The notes: generated by a model not told the origin, from the letters alone. 49,634 nucleotides of DNA from Bacillus sp. EB01 (GCF_000613125.1 NZ_HG964497.1:5174530-5224163), one strand, 5' to 3'. Shown: positions 1 to 9,441, counted from the stretch's first letter. Made by a program: numbers and translations.

Positions 1-248
1 CCCGCCCCAAGTTCCCTTGCGGCAAATGTACTGAATGAGCCAACGGTTGGGGCAGCCACAGTCATTTCCGACAAAGCGTATAAAATGATAAAAATCAACG
101 CTCCCGCTACAATATAAGAGATTAAAATTGAAGGGCCAGCCGCATTAATTGCTACAGAGGATCCGAGGAAAAACGATCCCCCAATGACACTCCCTAGCGC
201 CATCATCGTAAGCTGTACTGCAGAAAGCCCTTTTTGCGTTTTTTGCAT
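1..248 (-). CDS. Amino-acid permease (APC family), N-terminal part, cut by window edge
   Basis: The reverse strand from 248 encodes about 82 residues beginning MQKTQKGLSAVQL and running off the window. It has the first APC-superfamily helix motif, a glycine-rich stretch GSVIGGSFFLGS at residues 19-30, followed by a second hydrophobic segment around residues 44-63 and the family-typical APTVGSF. This is the fold of amino acid/polyamine antiporters and symporters of the cytoplasmic membrane. The ATG is preceded by a purine-rich GGGGGAAAG about 4 nt upstream. The substrate cannot be told from the N-terminus. Everything after residue 82 lies outside the window. Confidence 0.85.
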   Translation of the reverse strand, partial: MQKTQKGLSAVQLTMMALGSVIGGSFFLGSSVAINAAGPSILISYIVAGALIFIILYALSEMTVAAPTVGSFSTFAARELGA

Positions 249-989
249 GTTTCTTTCCCCCAACCTTTTTTATATGTCAGGGATATTATTTGCCCAAAGA
301 GGAAAAATAATTCGGCTATGGCTACTCCATCCAATTGTGCAGTGGCCTGTAATCTCTTTTTATAAAAAAATTATGTTAAACAACTCTGTTGATTTCCGCT
401 CCACAAAGGGAATCTTCCAAGAATAATCATCGCAGGGACACAAAGGAAAGCATCCGTGAATTAACATCGCAGAGACAGGCGGCACTTTGCCTGGCTCGAG
501 GCGTTCTTTGCCTGTCACGATACGCTTCGCTTTCCACGGGCGGCCTGGGGGCCTGTCTAGCTGCGGCTCCTAGCTAGTTTTCTTCTTGACTAAGCATCCT
601 GAGTATCTTGTAACAATCATGGCTTTGGAAAAGCGATGATTGTTACAGCTCGCGGTCGCTTCGGTCCTTCAGCTGAAGTCAAGGAGCGACTTCTGCTTCA
701 GGCCCCCCACAAGAGTATGCTTCGGAAGCATAGACATCGCACGAAGAAAATGCGTTTTTTGCATTTTCGAGGAGCGCTTGTCGGAGCTGCAGTCGCCTCG
801 CTTTTCTATCTCCTCGGCGTGAACGCCCGCGGGGTCTCCCATTGACCTTTTCTCCCGTAGGACGTTCAATAATCATCCTTGAAAAAGCACCGTAGGAGAA
901 AATGCGTTTTTTGCATTTTCGAACGAGTCTTCGCGCCTTCCGCTACAATCAACTCCGTTTAAGAACTACAATAACCTATAACATCGCCT
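249..989. repeat. Gene-free stretch with a scrambled intergenic repeat locus
   Basis: No convincing gene is seen between the permease start and the spx terminator. From about 415 to 945 the sequence is visibly richer in G+C than its flanks. It contains pieces of the repeat found at 3949-4214, 24273-24332 and 31200-31418: AATAATCATCGCAGGGACA near 422, GCCTGTCACGA near 510 and GTCTAGCTGCGGCTCCTAG near 557. It also holds a 24-bp exact direct repeat beginning AAAATGCGTTTTTTGC at 747-770 and 899-922. Short open frames here lack ribosome binding sites and overlap on both strands, so I do not call them genes. Confidence 0.6.
609..647. repeat. Near-perfect 39-nt hairpin inside the repeat locus
   Basis: A perfect 12-bp inverted repeat, TGTAACAATCAT at 609-620 and its complement at 636-647, encloses a 15-nt centre. 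The centre can itself pair further (CTTT with AAAG). There is no T-run on either side, so it is not an obvious terminator. It may be the structured core of the repeat element. Confidence 0.55.
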
Positions 990-991
990 AT

Positions 992-1024
992 AAAAAAAGA
1001 AAGGATAGCATTTGCCATCCTTTC
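992..1024 (-). terminator. Intrinsic terminator after the spx paralog
   Basis: The stem GAAAGGAT (999-1006) pairs with ATCCTTTC (1017-1024), and on the reverse strand a run of seven T follows. It begins 17 nt beyond the stop codon of the minus-strand gene at 1041-1463. Confidence 0.8.
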
Positions 1025-1040
1025 TTCTCGGATTTATTTC

Positions 1041-1463
1041 TTACATTCCAACGCTTTGGCTTTCAATCGCATCAGCCATTTGATGTGTTTCATGGCGAAT
1101 GATAGTCCGGACACTCCTGGGAAGGAACCTGCGAATTTCTTCCTCGTTATAGCCGACGTTCATCTTTTTTTCATCTTTAATAATCGGCCTTCGAAGCATA
1201 CCCGGGTTATTCTTGATAATTTTATACAACTCCTGGAGCTGGAGAGACTCCAAATTCACATTCAAACTCTTGTAAGTTTTCGAATTGATCGAGATTATTT
1301 CATCCGTTCCTTCCTCCGTCATTGAGAGAATTCCCTTAATCTCATCTGTTGTCAATGGTTCGGAGAAAATGTTTCGTTCAATATATTCCACATTGTGCTC
1401 TTCAAGCCAAGCCTTCGCTTTCCGGCATGACGTACAACTAGGTGACGTATACAAGTTAACCAT
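1041..1463 (-). CDS. Spx/ArsC-family transcriptional regulator (Spx paralog)
   Basis: A 140-residue thioredoxin-fold protein closely following B. subtilis Spx. It starts [13 protein letters not shown], which puts the redox pair at C10 and C13 as in Spx, then [17 protein letters not shown] and the RNA polymerase-contact region [10 protein letters not shown]. Spx proteins bind the alpha subunit C-terminal domain and reprogram transcription under disulfide stress. An in-frame GTG two codons upstream (1469) sits only 4 nt from the TAGGGAG ribosome site. The ATG at 1463 has a 10-nt spacer and matches the family start, so I chose it. The C-terminus ends QSVGM and is longer than the 131-residue housekeeping Spx, so it may be handled differently by ClpXP. 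It lies 100 bp downstream of ftsH but has its own promoter. The main spx copy is expected elsewhere. Confidence 0.88.
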   Translation of the reverse strand: MVNLYTSPSCTSCRKAKAWLEEHNVEYIERNIFSEPLTTDEIKGILSMTEEGTDEIISINSKTYKSLNVNLESLQLQELYKIIKNNPGMLRRPIIKDEKKMNVGYNEEEIRRFLPRSVRTIIRHETHQMADAIESQSVGM

Positions 1464-1532
1464 ATACACAAAACTCCCTAACGTTATAGTTTATTTGTAT
1501 ATCTTCAATTGGAGTATTTTTAATTAAAATTA

Positions 1533-1562
1533 ATTATACAGCTCTCCAAAAATTTATGTCAA
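1533..1562 (-). promoter_or_regulatory. Consensus sigma-A promoter for the spx paralog
   Basis: On the reverse strand TTGACA (1557-1562) and TATAAT (1533-1538) are both perfect consensus hexamers with an 18-bp spacer. The -35 box ends 1 nt before the ftsH stop codon. A 12-bp palindrome TTTTAATTAAAA (1518-1529) lies about where transcription should start and could be an operator. Confidence 0.8.
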
Positions 1563-1563
1563 A

Positions 1564-3387
1564 TTACAAGGTACCATTTGGCTTTCCAGTAAGAATCATC
1601 ATAAACTCCTCGCCAGATATGGTTTCTTTTTCAAGAAGATATTTTGTCAGTTCATGCAGTTTATCCTGGTTTTCTTCAAGGATTTGTTTTGCCCTTTGAT
1701 AGCATGACTTAATAATTTTCAGAACTTCAGTATCAATTTTTGAAGCTGTTTCCGGAGAAACTAGCAAGGTTGTGTCCCCGCCCAAATATGGATTATTGAC
1801 TGTTTCAAGCGCCATCATTCCAAATTCATCGCTCATTCCATATCGGGTGACCATTGCACGCGCAATTTTTGTTGCTTGTTCAATATCATTTGATGCTCCT
1901 GATGTAATGGAATTGAAAATTAGTTCCTCAGCAGCCCTGCCACCCATGAAGGTCGTGATTTTGTCTATAGCTTGTTCCTTGCTGAGCAAGACACGCTCAC
2001 CTTCGTCAATCTGCATTGTATAACCAAGTGCGCCGGAAGTCCTTGGAATAATCGTAATCTTATGGACTGGCGCGGAGTGGCTTTGTTTGGCAGCGACCAG
2101 GGCATGGCCAATTTCATGGTAGGAAATGATTAACTTATCCTTCATCGAAATCATGGCATTTTTGCGCTGATAACCAGCAATTACTACCTCTACCGACTCC
2201 TCAAGGTCACTTTGGTTGATCATTTTTCTGCCAAAGCGAACAGCTCGCAGGGCAGCTTCATTTATAATGTTGGCAAGATCTGCTCCAGATGCACCAGCAG
2301 TTGCTCTGGCAATTGCATTAAAATTAATGTCTTCTCCCAGCTTTACCTTTTTAGCATGAACGTCCAGAATCGCCTCCCGGCCAGGCAAATCAGGTAATTC
2401 AACGGGAACGCGCCTGTCAAAACGGCCCGGTCGGAGCAGTGCCTTATCAAGTGTTTCCGGACGGTTTGTCGCCGCGAGGATAACTACGCCTTTATCCGCA
2501 TCAAAACCATCCATTTCAGTTAAAAGCTGATTCAATGTCTGCTCGCGTTCATCGTTTCCGCCCATTCCGCCAGAGTTTCTGCTTTTCCCAATTGTATCGA
2601 TTTCGTCAATAAAAACTATGCATGGAGCCTTAGCCTGGGCCTGTTTAAACAAATCTCTCACTCTGGCAGCACCCATACCAACAAACATCTCAACAAACTC
2701 CGATCCGGAAATTGAGAAGAACGGTACCTTTGACTCTCCAGCCACTGCTTTCGCAAGCAGGGTTTTTCCTGTTCCCGGGGGTCCCACCAGCAAGGCACCC
2801 TTCGGAATATTGGCCCCAATTTCCTTATATTTTTTCGGATTATCAAGGAAGTCGACAATTTCCTTTAATGCTTCTTTTGCCTCTTCCTGTCCCGCGACAT
2901 CAGCAAAGGATTTGCCTGTCTGTGCTTCCACATAGACCTTTGCATTGCTTTTGCCAAATGTCATTGCTCCTCCGCCCATTTTCCCTTGCATCTTACGCAT
3001 AAAGAATTGGGCAATTGCGATAAAAATTGCAAATGGCAATATCCAGGTTAATAGAAAGTTCATTAAAGGTGAAGTTTCTTTCGGTATTACCTGTGTAAAC
3101 TTCACACCTGCCTCATACAGACGATTGACTAGCTCCGGGTCATCCACCCGTCCTGTCACATACGTCCGCTCATCATCAGGTACTTTATAGCCAATTTGCT
3201 TTTCCTGAATTTCTACAGTTGTTACATCTCCTTTTTCAACTTGTGAAAGGAATGTCCCATAATCAACCTGTTTTATTTTCCGTTCCATAATGACTGGAAA
3301 AATAAACGCATTTAATAACAACACTATCATCGTTGAAACAAGCACATAGTAAACAAGTGGCTTTTTCGGGTTTTTTTGAACCTTCAT
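1564..3387 (-). CDS. ftsH: ATP-dependent zinc metalloprotease FtsH (probable second copy)
   Basis: A 607-residue membrane AAA+ protease that extracts and degrades membrane and soluble proteins. Visible domains: membrane segment at about 11-33, extracytoplasmic domain about 35-105, second membrane segment about 107-130, AAA module with Walker A GPPGTGKT (202-209), Walker B IVFIDEID (257-264), and second region of homology with GRFDRR (321-326). The protease domain has HEIGH (424-428) and the third zinc ligand D501 in SNDIEQAT. The usual HEAGH is here HEIGH, which keeps both histidines and the glutamate. The housekeeping Bacillus ftsH sits near the origin beside hprT, and none of those neighbours occur here. 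The sequence reminds me more of clostridial FtsH, so this may be an acquired paralog. It is 21 bp downstream of a marR gene, presumably in one operon. RBS AAAGGGG, 8 nt before the ATG. Confidence 0.93.
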   Translation of the reverse strand: MKVQKNPKKPLVYYVLVSTMIVLLLNAFIFPVIMERKIKQVDYGTFLSQVEKGDVTTVEIQEKQIGYKVPDDERTYVTGRVDDPELVNRLYEAGVKFTQVIPKETSPLMNFLLTWILPFAIFIAIAQFFMRKMQGKMGGGAMTFGKSNAKVYVEAQTGKSFADVAGQEEAKEALKEIVDFLDNPKKYKEIGANIPKGALLVGPPGTGKTLLAKAVAGESKVPFFSISGSEFVEMFVGMGAARVRDLFKQAQAKAPCIVFIDEIDTIGKSRNSGGMGGNDEREQTLNQLLTEMDGFDADKGVVILAATNRPETLDKALLRPGRFDRRVPVELPDLPGREAILDVHAKKVKLGEDINFNAIARATAGASGADLANIINEAALRAVRFGRKMINQSDLEESVEVVIAGYQRKNAMISMKDKLIISYHEIGHALVAAKQSHSAPVHKITIIPRTSGALGYTMQIDEGERVLLSKEQAIDKITTFMGGRAAEELIFNSITSGASNDIEQATKIARAMVTRYGMSDEFGMMALETVNNPYLGGDTTLLVSPETASKIDTEVLKIIKSCYQRAKQILEENQDKLHELTKYLLEKETISGEEFMMILTGKPNGTL

Positions 3388-3408
3388 TAATCAATCCCCT
3401 TTTGGTCT

Positions 3409-3852
3409 TTACTGTTTATTGACATTTTCGAGAATTTCATTCAGTTTCGTCATTCCATTAATAATCACATACAAAGTTTCTTCTGGTACTCCGTTAATCG
3501 ACGTGGATATTTTTTCTAGTAACATCTTGTCCATTTCCTCAACTGCGATAATCCCTTTGTCAGTTAGAGCTACTTTAACAACTCTCTCGTCACTTCGATC
3601 CCTGACTCGTTCCAGGTAGCCCAGCCCCTCTAGCTTTTTGCACATTGTTGAAATATTGGTACCAGCCATATTTAAACGTTGAGCAAGACTTCCAATTGTA
3701 TGGGAGCCATGCTGCTTTATTTCGACTAGAATTCTAACTTGCACTATAGTTAAGTCAAGATTTTCACAAAGAGAAAGTGTAAGGATGTTCGTATGTTCAC
3801 CTATTTTTCTTGTATAGTCCCACAAGAGATTTTTAAATTCGATGACATCCAT
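3409..3852 (-). CDS. MarR-family winged-helix transcriptional regulator
   Basis: About 147 residues with the MarR layout: N-terminal helices, the DNA-binding winged helix (IGSLAQRLNMAGTNISTMCK followed by KLEGLGYLERV), the wing RDRSDERVVKVALTDKG, and a C-terminal dimerisation helix. An ATG six codons upstream (3870) contains the GGAGGGG ribosome site within its own reading frame. The true start is therefore the ATG at 3852, 5 nt after that site. It leads the marR-ftsH operon. A 17-bp perfect palindrome just upstream suggests autorepression. MarR proteins usually sense phenolic or oxidising compounds; the ligand here is unknown. Confidence 0.88.
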   Translation of the reverse strand: MDVIEFKNLLWDYTRKIGEHTNILTLSLCENLDLTIVQVRILVEIKQHGSHTIGSLAQRLNMAGTNISTMCKKLEGLGYLERVRDRSDERVVKVALTDKGIIAVEEMDKMLLEKISTSINGVPEETLYVIINGMTKLNEILENVNKQ

Positions 3853-3882
3853 AATTCCCCTCCGTTGCATATAAATATAGAA

Positions 3883-3899
3883 ATATATGATTCATATAT
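3883..3899. promoter_or_regulatory. 17-bp perfect palindrome, likely MarR operator
   Basis: ATATATGA-T-TCATATAT is a perfect palindrome starting 6 nt past the -10 box, so it covers the predicted transcription start of marR-ftsH. Size and position fit a MarR dimer site that blocks RNA polymerase. The surrounding DNA is very AT-rich, so chance contributes. Confidence 0.6.
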
Positions 3900-3904
3900 A
3901 TTAT

Positions 3905-3933
3905 ATATTATATTATTTTAGCATAATTATCAA
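3905..3933 (-). promoter_or_regulatory. Sigma-A promoter of marR-ftsH
   Basis: On the reverse strand TTGATA (3928-3933), a 17-bp spacer and TAATAT (3905-3910) precede marR by about 50 bp. Confidence 0.6.
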
Positions 3934-3948
3934 ACTGGAACACTTATA

Positions 3949-4214
3949 CAAGAAAAGCGCAAGCGCCTTCGTGACAGGCAAAGTGCACCTGTCCCTGCGA
4001 TGATTATTCTTAGTAGCTTTCCTTTGTGCCCAGCGCCGTATGGACTGGAGGGCTTCGAAGGAGATAAAGGAAACACGATGAGCGTAAGCGAATCGATGTT
4101 GACTTATCGTAACGAGGGGACCGAAGTACACTAGGCGCTAGGCGCTCCTCATTACGCTATCGCGTAATTTCGTGCGATGAATTTCGGGGAAGCTTTCCTT
4201 GTGGAGCTAGACAG
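3949..4214. repeat. Interspersed intergenic repeat, long copy (inverted orientation)
   Basis: About 265 bp between the marR promoter and the potD terminator. Read on the reverse strand it runs GTCTAGCTCC ... TTACGATAAGTCAACATCGA ... TTCCTTTATCTC ... CGAAGCCCTCCA ... AATAATCATCGCAGGGACAG ... CCTGTCACGAAGGCGCTTGC. These blocks appear in the same order in the copy at 31200-31418. This copy carries an additional 60-70 bp near 4145-4200. No open frame with a ribosome site is present. Confidence 0.8.
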
Positions 4215-4241
4215 TTATCAAAGATATTCTTTCTTATTTAT

Positions 4242-4274
4242 AAAAAGAGGCCCCAGCTTCAACTGGGACCTCTG
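4242..4274 (-). terminator. Intrinsic terminator of the potABCD operon
   Basis: AGAGG-C-CCCAG (4246-4256) pairs with CTGGG-A-CCTCT (4263-4273) around a short loop. On the reverse strand TTTTTA follows. It lies 8 nt past the potD stop. Confidence 0.8.
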
Positions 4275-4281
4275 CCAATTC

Positions 4282-5355
4282 CTATTTCCGGTGCATTTTA
4301 AATAGCAAAAATAGCTCATTATAATAAGCAAGGTTCTTTTGCCCAAGATTTTCATACACTTCAAGCTTTTCCGTCAGCTCGGCTGGAGGATAGAACCGCT
4401 CATCCTCAGTCATTTCCTCCGGCATTAGCTTAATAGCTTCCTTGTTCGGCGTCGAATAGCTTACCCACTCTGTATTTTGGGCGGAAACCTCGGCATCAAG
4501 CATGAAATTGATAAACTGGTGGGCACCCTCTATATTTTTGGCGGTTTTGGGAATGACCATGTTATCAAACCACAGATTCGAACCTTCGCTTGGAACAACA
4601 TAATCAAGATTTTCATTTTCAGACATGATATCAGCAGCATCGCCCGACCATACAAGTCCGATGCTTGCTTCCTCGTTGGCAAGCAGGATTTTAATTTCGT
4701 CTCCAACTATGGCCTTTATATTCGGAGTAAGTTTATCAAGCTTTTGTTTGGCCTGTTGCAAATGCTCCTTATCGGTATCATTCAGGGAAAACCCCAAGCT
4801 GTTTAGCCCCATTCCCATGACCTCACGAGCGCCATCCACAAGCAGGATTTCGTTTTTCAACTCAGGATCCCACAAGTCATTCCAGCTTGTGAATTTTCTC
4901 CCATCAAGCATCGAGGAGTTATAGACAATCCCGACTGTACCCCAAAAATATGGAACGGAATACGTATTACCCGGATCGAATGGAAGGTCCATAAATCGCT
5001 CATCAATATTTTTCAGGTTTGATATCTTGCTGTGGTCAAGTGGTATCAGCAAGTCCTCCTGCCGCATTTTATCAATCATATACTCCGATGGGACTGCTAC
5101 ATCATAAGAAGTGCCGCCCTGCTGGACTTTTGTCATCATTGCTTCGTTTGAATCAAAGGTTTCATAAACCACACTGATGCCCGTCTCTTCCTCGAAGCGC
5201 TCAATCAGCTCCGGGTCAATATAATCGCCCCAGTTATAGACAGTCAGTGTATTGTCCCCTGAATAGCCTTCCGCAGAATTCAATTGCGAGATTATCGCCA
5301 ACAAAATCACAGAAGCGCTAATAACCCCAACAAATACTCTTACTAGCTGCTTCAT
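4282..5355 (-). CDS. potD: Spermidine/putrescine ABC transporter, substrate-binding protein PotD
   Basis: 357 residues, the extracellular polyamine receptor of the PotABCD importer. After an N-terminal hydrophobic segment (about 5-24) comes the family signature LTVYNWGDYIDPELIERFEE, then SYDVAVPSEYMI, YSVPYFWGTVGIVYN and LWFDNMVIPK, which line the polyamine site in the family. No lipobox cysteine is visible in the hydrophobic segment, so it is either held by an uncleaved anchor or released. Its start overlaps the potC stop by 4 nt (ATGA type), indicating translational coupling. It is the last gene before the operon terminator. Confidence 0.95.
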   Translation of the reverse strand: MKQLVRVFVGVISASVILLAIISQLNSAEGYSGDNTLTVYNWGDYIDPELIERFEEETGISVVYETFDSNEAMMTKVQQGGTSYDVAVPSEYMIDKMRQEDLLIPLDHSKISNLKNIDERFMDLPFDPGNTYSVPYFWGTVGIVYNSSMLDGRKFTSWNDLWDPELKNEILLVDGAREVMGMGLNSLGFSLNDTDKEHLQQAKQKLDKLTPNIKAIVGDEIKILLANEEASIGLVWSGDAADIMSENENLDYVVPSEGSNLWFDNMVIPKTAKNIEGAHQFINFMLDAEVSAQNTEWVSYSTPNKEAIKLMPEEMTEDERFYPPAELTEKLEVYENLGQKNLAYYNELFLLFKMHRK

Positions 5356-6155
5356 TGCTTCACCCCCATCGAGGTCGGCTTATGGCGCTGATTGATGAAG
5401 TAATAGATAACAACAAGAATTGTTGTAAACAGGAATAAAAGTGTCGATAAAGCATTGATGTTCAGCGACACCCCTCGGCGTGCCAATGAATAAATCTCAA
5501 CCGACAGTGTACTGAAACCATTGCCTGTTACGAAAAATGTCACCGCAAAGTCATCAAGCGAATAGGTCAGAGCCATGAAAAAACCAGCCATGATTCCAGG
5601 GGCAATGTACGGCAGGATTACCTTCACCAACACATCCCTGCTGCTCGCTCCCAGGTCCTTTGCAGCATCGACTAATGACGGACTCATTTCAGAAAGCTTT
5701 GGTAGAACCATCAGTACGACAATCGGAACACTAAATGCAATGTGCGAAAGCAAAACTGAGTAAAACCCAAGTTTATATCCGGAAATTGTAAACAAAATCA
5801 AAAATGATGCCCCAATAATGACATCTGGGCTGACAATCAAGACATTATTTAATGAAAGAAATGTATTCTTTGCAGACCGCTTCCGCATGGAATGAATCCC
5901 AAGTGCACCGACAACCCCAATAATTGTCGCAAAAAGTGCTGATAAGAGCGCTACAACCAACGTGTTTAGTACAATAATCAACAGTCTTGTATCACCGAAC
6001 AATTCCTTATACCAATCCAGTGTGAATCCTTCGAAATCATACATAGTTCCGCCACTGTTAAAAGAATAAAAAATCAAAAAGAAAATCGGCGCGTACAGAA
6101 TGGCAAATACAAGAACCAGAAATGACTTCGCCAAAGCGGATGATTTATTTTCCAT
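5352..6155 (-). CDS. potC: Spermidine/putrescine ABC transporter permease PotC
   Basis: 267 residues with about six membrane segments and the inner-membrane-component EAA loop DAAKDLGASSRDVLVKVILP in the C-terminal half, which docks onto the PotA ATPase. The N-terminal periplasmic-loop phrase FTLDWYKELFGD is typical of PotC. It overlaps potB by 11 nt and potD by 4 nt, so all four transport genes are tightly coupled. Confidence 0.95.
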   Translation of the reverse strand: MENKSSALAKSFLVLVFAILYAPIFFLIFYSFNSGGTMYDFEGFTLDWYKELFGDTRLLIIVLNTLVVALLSALFATIIGVVGALGIHSMRKRSAKNTFLSLNNVLIVSPDVIIGASFLILFTISGYKLGFYSVLLSHIAFSVPIVVLMVLPKLSEMSPSLVDAAKDLGASSRDVLVKVILPYIAPGIMAGFFMALTYSLDDFAVTFFVTGNGFSTLSVEIYSLARRGVSLNINALSTLLFLFTTILVVIYYFINQRHKPTSMGVKQ

Positions 6156-6960
6156 TCAACACACCCCGCTTACCTTTACCTGTCAGGGCCATAAACCCAA
6201 ACATGGCAATAATCAGGAATACTGCGATAACTGACCCCATTCCCCAATCTTGGGTAACAAGAAAATGCTGCTCAATTGCTGTTCCAAGTGTAATTACCCT
6301 GTTCCCTGCAATAAGCCTTGTCAGCATGAACAGGGATAGTGCTGGAATGAAAACAACCTGGCAGCCTGATTTCACGCCTTCAATTGATAGCGGAAAAATA
6401 ACCCTGCTAAACGTCGTCCATTTGGAAGCACCAAGGTCATTGGCCGCATCGATCAGCGCGGGGTTGAGTTCATTCAATGAATTGAAAATCGGCAAAATCA
6501 TAAATGGAATGAAAATATATACAGAAACAAATACGAAGCTGAAGTCCGTGAACAGGATTTGCTGCGTTCCAATTCCGATTGCTTCAAGAAAGGCATTTGT
6601 CATTCCATACGTCCCGAAAATACCAAGGAACGCATATGCCTTAAGAAGCAGATTGATCCAGGATGGGACGATAATCAGCAAAAGCCAGAGTTGTTTATGC
6701 CGTGTTTTCGTCAGCAAATATGCAGTTGGATACGATACTAGCAAAGAGAAAAATGTAATTAAAAATGCATACCAAAAGGAACTCAATGTCATCTTTAAAT
6801 AGACAGGAGTGAAGAATTTCTGGTAGTTTGCCAATGAAAAATCGCCATCAACATTTAGAAAAGAATAATAGACAACCAATACAATTGGTGCGATAACAAA
6901 GAAAACCATCCAGAGTGAGTAGGGAAGCATGTACAACTGGCGATTCAGCTTCTGGTTCAT
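6145..6960 (-). CDS. potB: Spermidine/putrescine ABC transporter permease PotB
   Basis: 271 residues, six predicted membrane segments, and the EAA loop [20 protein letters not shown]. It pairs with PotC to form the polyamine channel. PotB and PotC share the same topology, but this one carries the longer N-terminal [20 protein letters not shown] helix seen in PotB. The start codon overlaps the potA stop by 4 nt. Confidence 0.95.
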   Translation of the reverse strand: MNQKLNRQLYMLPYSLWMVFFVIAPIVLVVYYSFLNVDGDFSLANYQKFFTPVYLKMTLSSFWYAFLITFFSLLVSYPTAYLLTKTRHKQLWLLLIIVPSWINLLLKAYAFLGIFGTYGMTNAFLEAIGIGTQQILFTDFSFVFVSVYIFIPFMILPIFNSLNELNPALIDAANDLGASKWTTFSRVIFPLSIEGVKSGCQVVFIPALSLFMLTRLIAGNRVITLGTAIEQHFLVTQDWGMGSVIAVFLIIAMFGFMALTGKGKRGVLNGK

Positions 6961-8057
6961 CGCTCTTCCCCATCCTTATAACTTTCCAGCCTGCGGTCAA
7001 ATTCTTCTTCTGTCTCACCCAGCCTCATGACATGAATGGCTTCGGGATCGAAGTAAAGCCCTATTTCATCACCAACTGCTGCCTTTTTCGTAGAATGAAC
7101 CAGCCACTCATTGCCTTCCTTGTCATAGCAGCTTAATTCATAGTGAACGCCTCGGAACAATTGAGAATCAACCCGGACCTGGAGTTTGCCCTTTTCAGTT
7201 GCGGTAATTTCCAGGTCCTCCGGGCGGATAACAATCTCGACTGGCTCATTTGGGTGCAACCCCTGGTCAACACATTCAAACTGCTTGCCAGTAAACTCCA
7301 CGAGGTAATCTCTTGTCATTGTGCCATGAACAATATTCGATTCGCCGATAAAATCTGCGACAAACCGATTTATAGGTTCATCATAAATATCCGTAGGTGT
7401 TCCGCTTTGCTGAATCTTCCCCTTATTAATAACAAAAATCTCATCCGACATCGCAAGGGCTTCTTCCTGATCATGAGTAACAAAAATAAACGTAATCCCG
7501 AGCCTTCTTTGCAGTTCGCGAAGCTCGTATTGCATTTCAGTTCTTAGCTTCAGGTCAAGTGCCGACAATGGCTCATCCAGGAGGATAACCTCAGGCTCGT
7601 TAACAATTGCCCGTGCGATGGCAACCCGCTGCCGCTGACCGCCAGACATCTCTCTGATTTCCCTGTTTTCATAACCCGCAAGATTAACAAACTCCAGTGC
7701 TTCTTTCACCTTCGCGGTAATTTCAGCATTTTTCATTTTTTTAATCCGAAGCCCAAATGCTATATTTTCAAACACATTCAAATGTGGAAAAAGAGCATAA
7801 TCCTGAAAGACCGTATTCACCTGCCGCTTATTGGCAGGAACGTCATTTATCCGTCTTTCACTGAAGTAAATATCCCCTTGTGAGGCTTCCGTAAATCCGG
7901 CAATCAGTCTTAGGATTGTCGTTTTTCCACAACCGGAAGGGCCAAGCAGTGTGTAAAATTTTCCCCGTTCAATTTCAAAGCTGACATTATCAAGGACTGG
8001 CTGATCGTTATCATATTGCTTCGTCACGTTCTTGAACTGGATAATAGTTGAATTCAT
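6957..8057 (-). CDS. potA: Spermidine/putrescine ABC transporter ATP-binding protein PotA
   Basis: 366 residues. The ATPase domain shows Walker A GPSGCGKT (39-46), Q-loop Q85, signature SGGQRQR (138-144), Walker B VILLDEP (157-163) and switch H195. The C-terminal third is the TOBE regulatory domain (RPEDLEI and following). It drives polyamine import through PotB/PotC. A TTG two codons upstream abuts the GGAGG site, while the ATG at 8057 sits 7 nt after it and is preferred. B. subtilis places a small Xre-type regulator before potA. None is found here, the next upstream gene being an unrelated monooxygenase. Confidence 0.95.
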   Translation of the reverse strand: MNSTIIQFKNVTKQYDNDQPVLDNVSFEIERGKFYTLLGPSGCGKTTILRLIAGFTEASQGDIYFSERRINDVPANKRQVNTVFQDYALFPHLNVFENIAFGLRIKKMKNAEITAKVKEALEFVNLAGYENREIREMSGGQRQRVAIARAIVNEPEVILLDEPLSALDLKLRTEMQYELRELQRRLGITFIFVTHDQEEALAMSDEIFVINKGKIQQSGTPTDIYDEPINRFVADFIGESNIVHGTMTRDYLVEFTGKQFECVDQGLHPNEPVEIVIRPEDLEITATEKGKLQVRVDSQLFRGVHYELSCYDKEGNEWLVHSTKKAAVGDEIGLYFDPEAIHVMRLGETEEEFDRRLESYKDGEER

Positions 8058-8279
8058 GTGCAACCTCCTTTTGTTACGTTTTTATAGAACATGGTAAAAA
8101 TACCAATTGAATTGATGATGAACAGTGATGGAACTCCTTCAATTTATTACTATACTATTAATATAAAAAAATTAAAGAGAAGAAACGATATATTGACAAA
8201 ATGCGATATGGAAAGTGTAGTTAATTTTTCGTTTTATCCACTATATAGATTAAGCTTTCCTGTAATTTCCGCTCCATAA
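8058..8279. other. Intergenic region upstream of potA
   Basis: About 220 bp, very AT-rich, holding the potA ribosome site (AAAGGAGG, 8064-8071) and presumably its promoter. I see no promoter with good spacing and no gene. TTGTCA (near 8188-8193, reverse strand) is a possible -35 without a well-placed -10. Confidence 0.4.
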
Positions 8280-8309
8280 AAAGAGCCCTTCGTCATCGAA
8301 GGACTCTTC
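8280..8309 (-). terminator. Intrinsic terminator after the luciferase-like monooxygenase
   Basis: AAGAG-CCCTTCG and CGAAGG-ACTCTT form a stem with a TCAT loop. On the reverse strand it is followed by TTTTTATGG. It lies about 50 bp past the stop of the gene at 8362-9363. Confidence 0.75.
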
Positions 8310-8361
8310 TCGTAATTTTTCTTTATTATATAGAACACATGCATGTTTAATTTAGACCTGC

Positions 8362-9363
8362 TTATCTTCCATCGACTACTTCTTTTAAGATTTCATAGGA
8401 TCTGATTTGCTTGCCTCTATCGTACATGTAGGTCACAGCCATTATCTCATCAATGTTGTACTTATCCTGAAAATTTTGGAGCTGACTACGGATGGTCTCT
8501 TTACCCCCCACAAACGAAACACTGGTCATTGACAAGGCCATTTCCTTCTCTTGCGGACTCCAGATTGCCTCTATATCTTCAATAGGGGGCTGAAGCGGCG
8601 TTTGCGAACCCCGGACAACATTCAGGAAAAACTGAAGTAAAGTAGTTGACTCCCGCTCTGCCTCTTCATCACTTTCAGCTGCAATGACATTCAAACATAC
8701 CATCATATACGGCTTGTCCAGATAAGCCGACGGCTGGAACCGATTTCTGTAAATTTGAATTGCTTCCGTCATGTGGCGTGGGGCAAAATGGGATGCAAAA
8801 ACGTACGGAAGTCCCAGGCTTGCAGCCAGATAGGCGGAATCAGTCGATGAGCCTAAAATGTAGATTGGAATTTGGGTTCCGACTCCTGGATAGGCCTTGA
8901 CATAGCCTTGCTGTTCATCAGAGCCAAAATAATTAAGAAGGCTTTTCACATCCTCAGGAAATGTATAGACCGAGTCATGTTTTGATCGCCTCAATGCACT
9001 AGCTGTAAGCATATCAGTACCAGGCGCGCGGCCAAGTCCAAGGTCAAGTCGGTCTCCATAAATCGTTGCCATTGTACCGAACTGCTCGGCAACAACTAAT
9101 GGTGAATGGTTGGGCAACATAATTCCTCCAGAACCTAAACGGATTTTCTCCGTATGTTCAAGAGTATGATTAATTAAAATGGAAGTCGCAGAACTGACTA
9201 AATTCGGTGCGTTATGGTGTTCAGCGATCCAGTACCGGGTATAGCCCATCTGTTCAGTCGCCTGTGCCAGTTCAACTACTGCATTTATAGCTTCCCTTGG
9301 GCCTTCTCCCTGGCGAATCGGAGCTAGGTTAAGGACAGAAACTGGTATATTTAAATTAGACAA
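8362..9363 (-). CDS. LLM-class flavin-dependent oxidoreductase (luciferase-like monooxygenase)
   Basis: 333 residues of the bacterial-luciferase TIM-barrel family. It shows the MsnO8-type opening [19 protein letters not shown], the barrel phrase [11 protein letters not shown] (flavin/substrate site) and [14 protein letters not shown]. Members use reduced FMN and oxygen to oxidise small organic substrates; the substrate here cannot be inferred. The start is TTG at 9361-9363, 7 nt after AAAGGAGA, with no ATG nearby, so TTG is well supported. It is a single-gene unit with its own terminator. An inverted repeat at 9442-9474 upstream could be its operator. Confidence 0.88.
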   Translation of the reverse strand: MSNLNIPVSVLNLAPIRQGEGPREAINAVVELAQATEQMGYTRYWIAEHHNAPNLVSSATSILINHTLEHTEKIRLGSGGIMLPNHSPLVVAEQFGTMATIYGDRLDLGLGRAPGTDMLTASALRRSKHDSVYTFPEDVKSLLNYFGSDEQQGYVKAYPGVGTQIPIYILGSSTDSAYLAASLGLPYVFASHFAPRHMTEAIQIYRNRFQPSAYLDKPYMMVCLNVIAAESDEEAERESTTLLQFFLNVVRGSQTPLQPPIEDIEAIWSPQEKEMALSMTSVSFVGGKETIRSQLQNFQDKYNIDEIMAVTYMYDRGKQIRSYEILKEVVDGR

Positions 9364-9441
9364 GAGATTGTCTCCTTTCGATAAGAAGGTTCTCCTTTAT
9401 TGTAACCAATCTTCCTCTGAAACCCGATTAATCTGCCTGTT

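Noticed and set aside
636-876. Several 60-70 codon frames on both strands in the repeat locus
   Set aside because: They overlap each other in different frames, lack ribosome sites and lie inside repeat DNA.
6122-6802. 226-codon open frame on the plus strand opposite potB
   Set aside because: It is antisense to a clear permease gene, has no ribosome site and its translation has no membrane or domain pattern of its own; it follows from codon use of potB.
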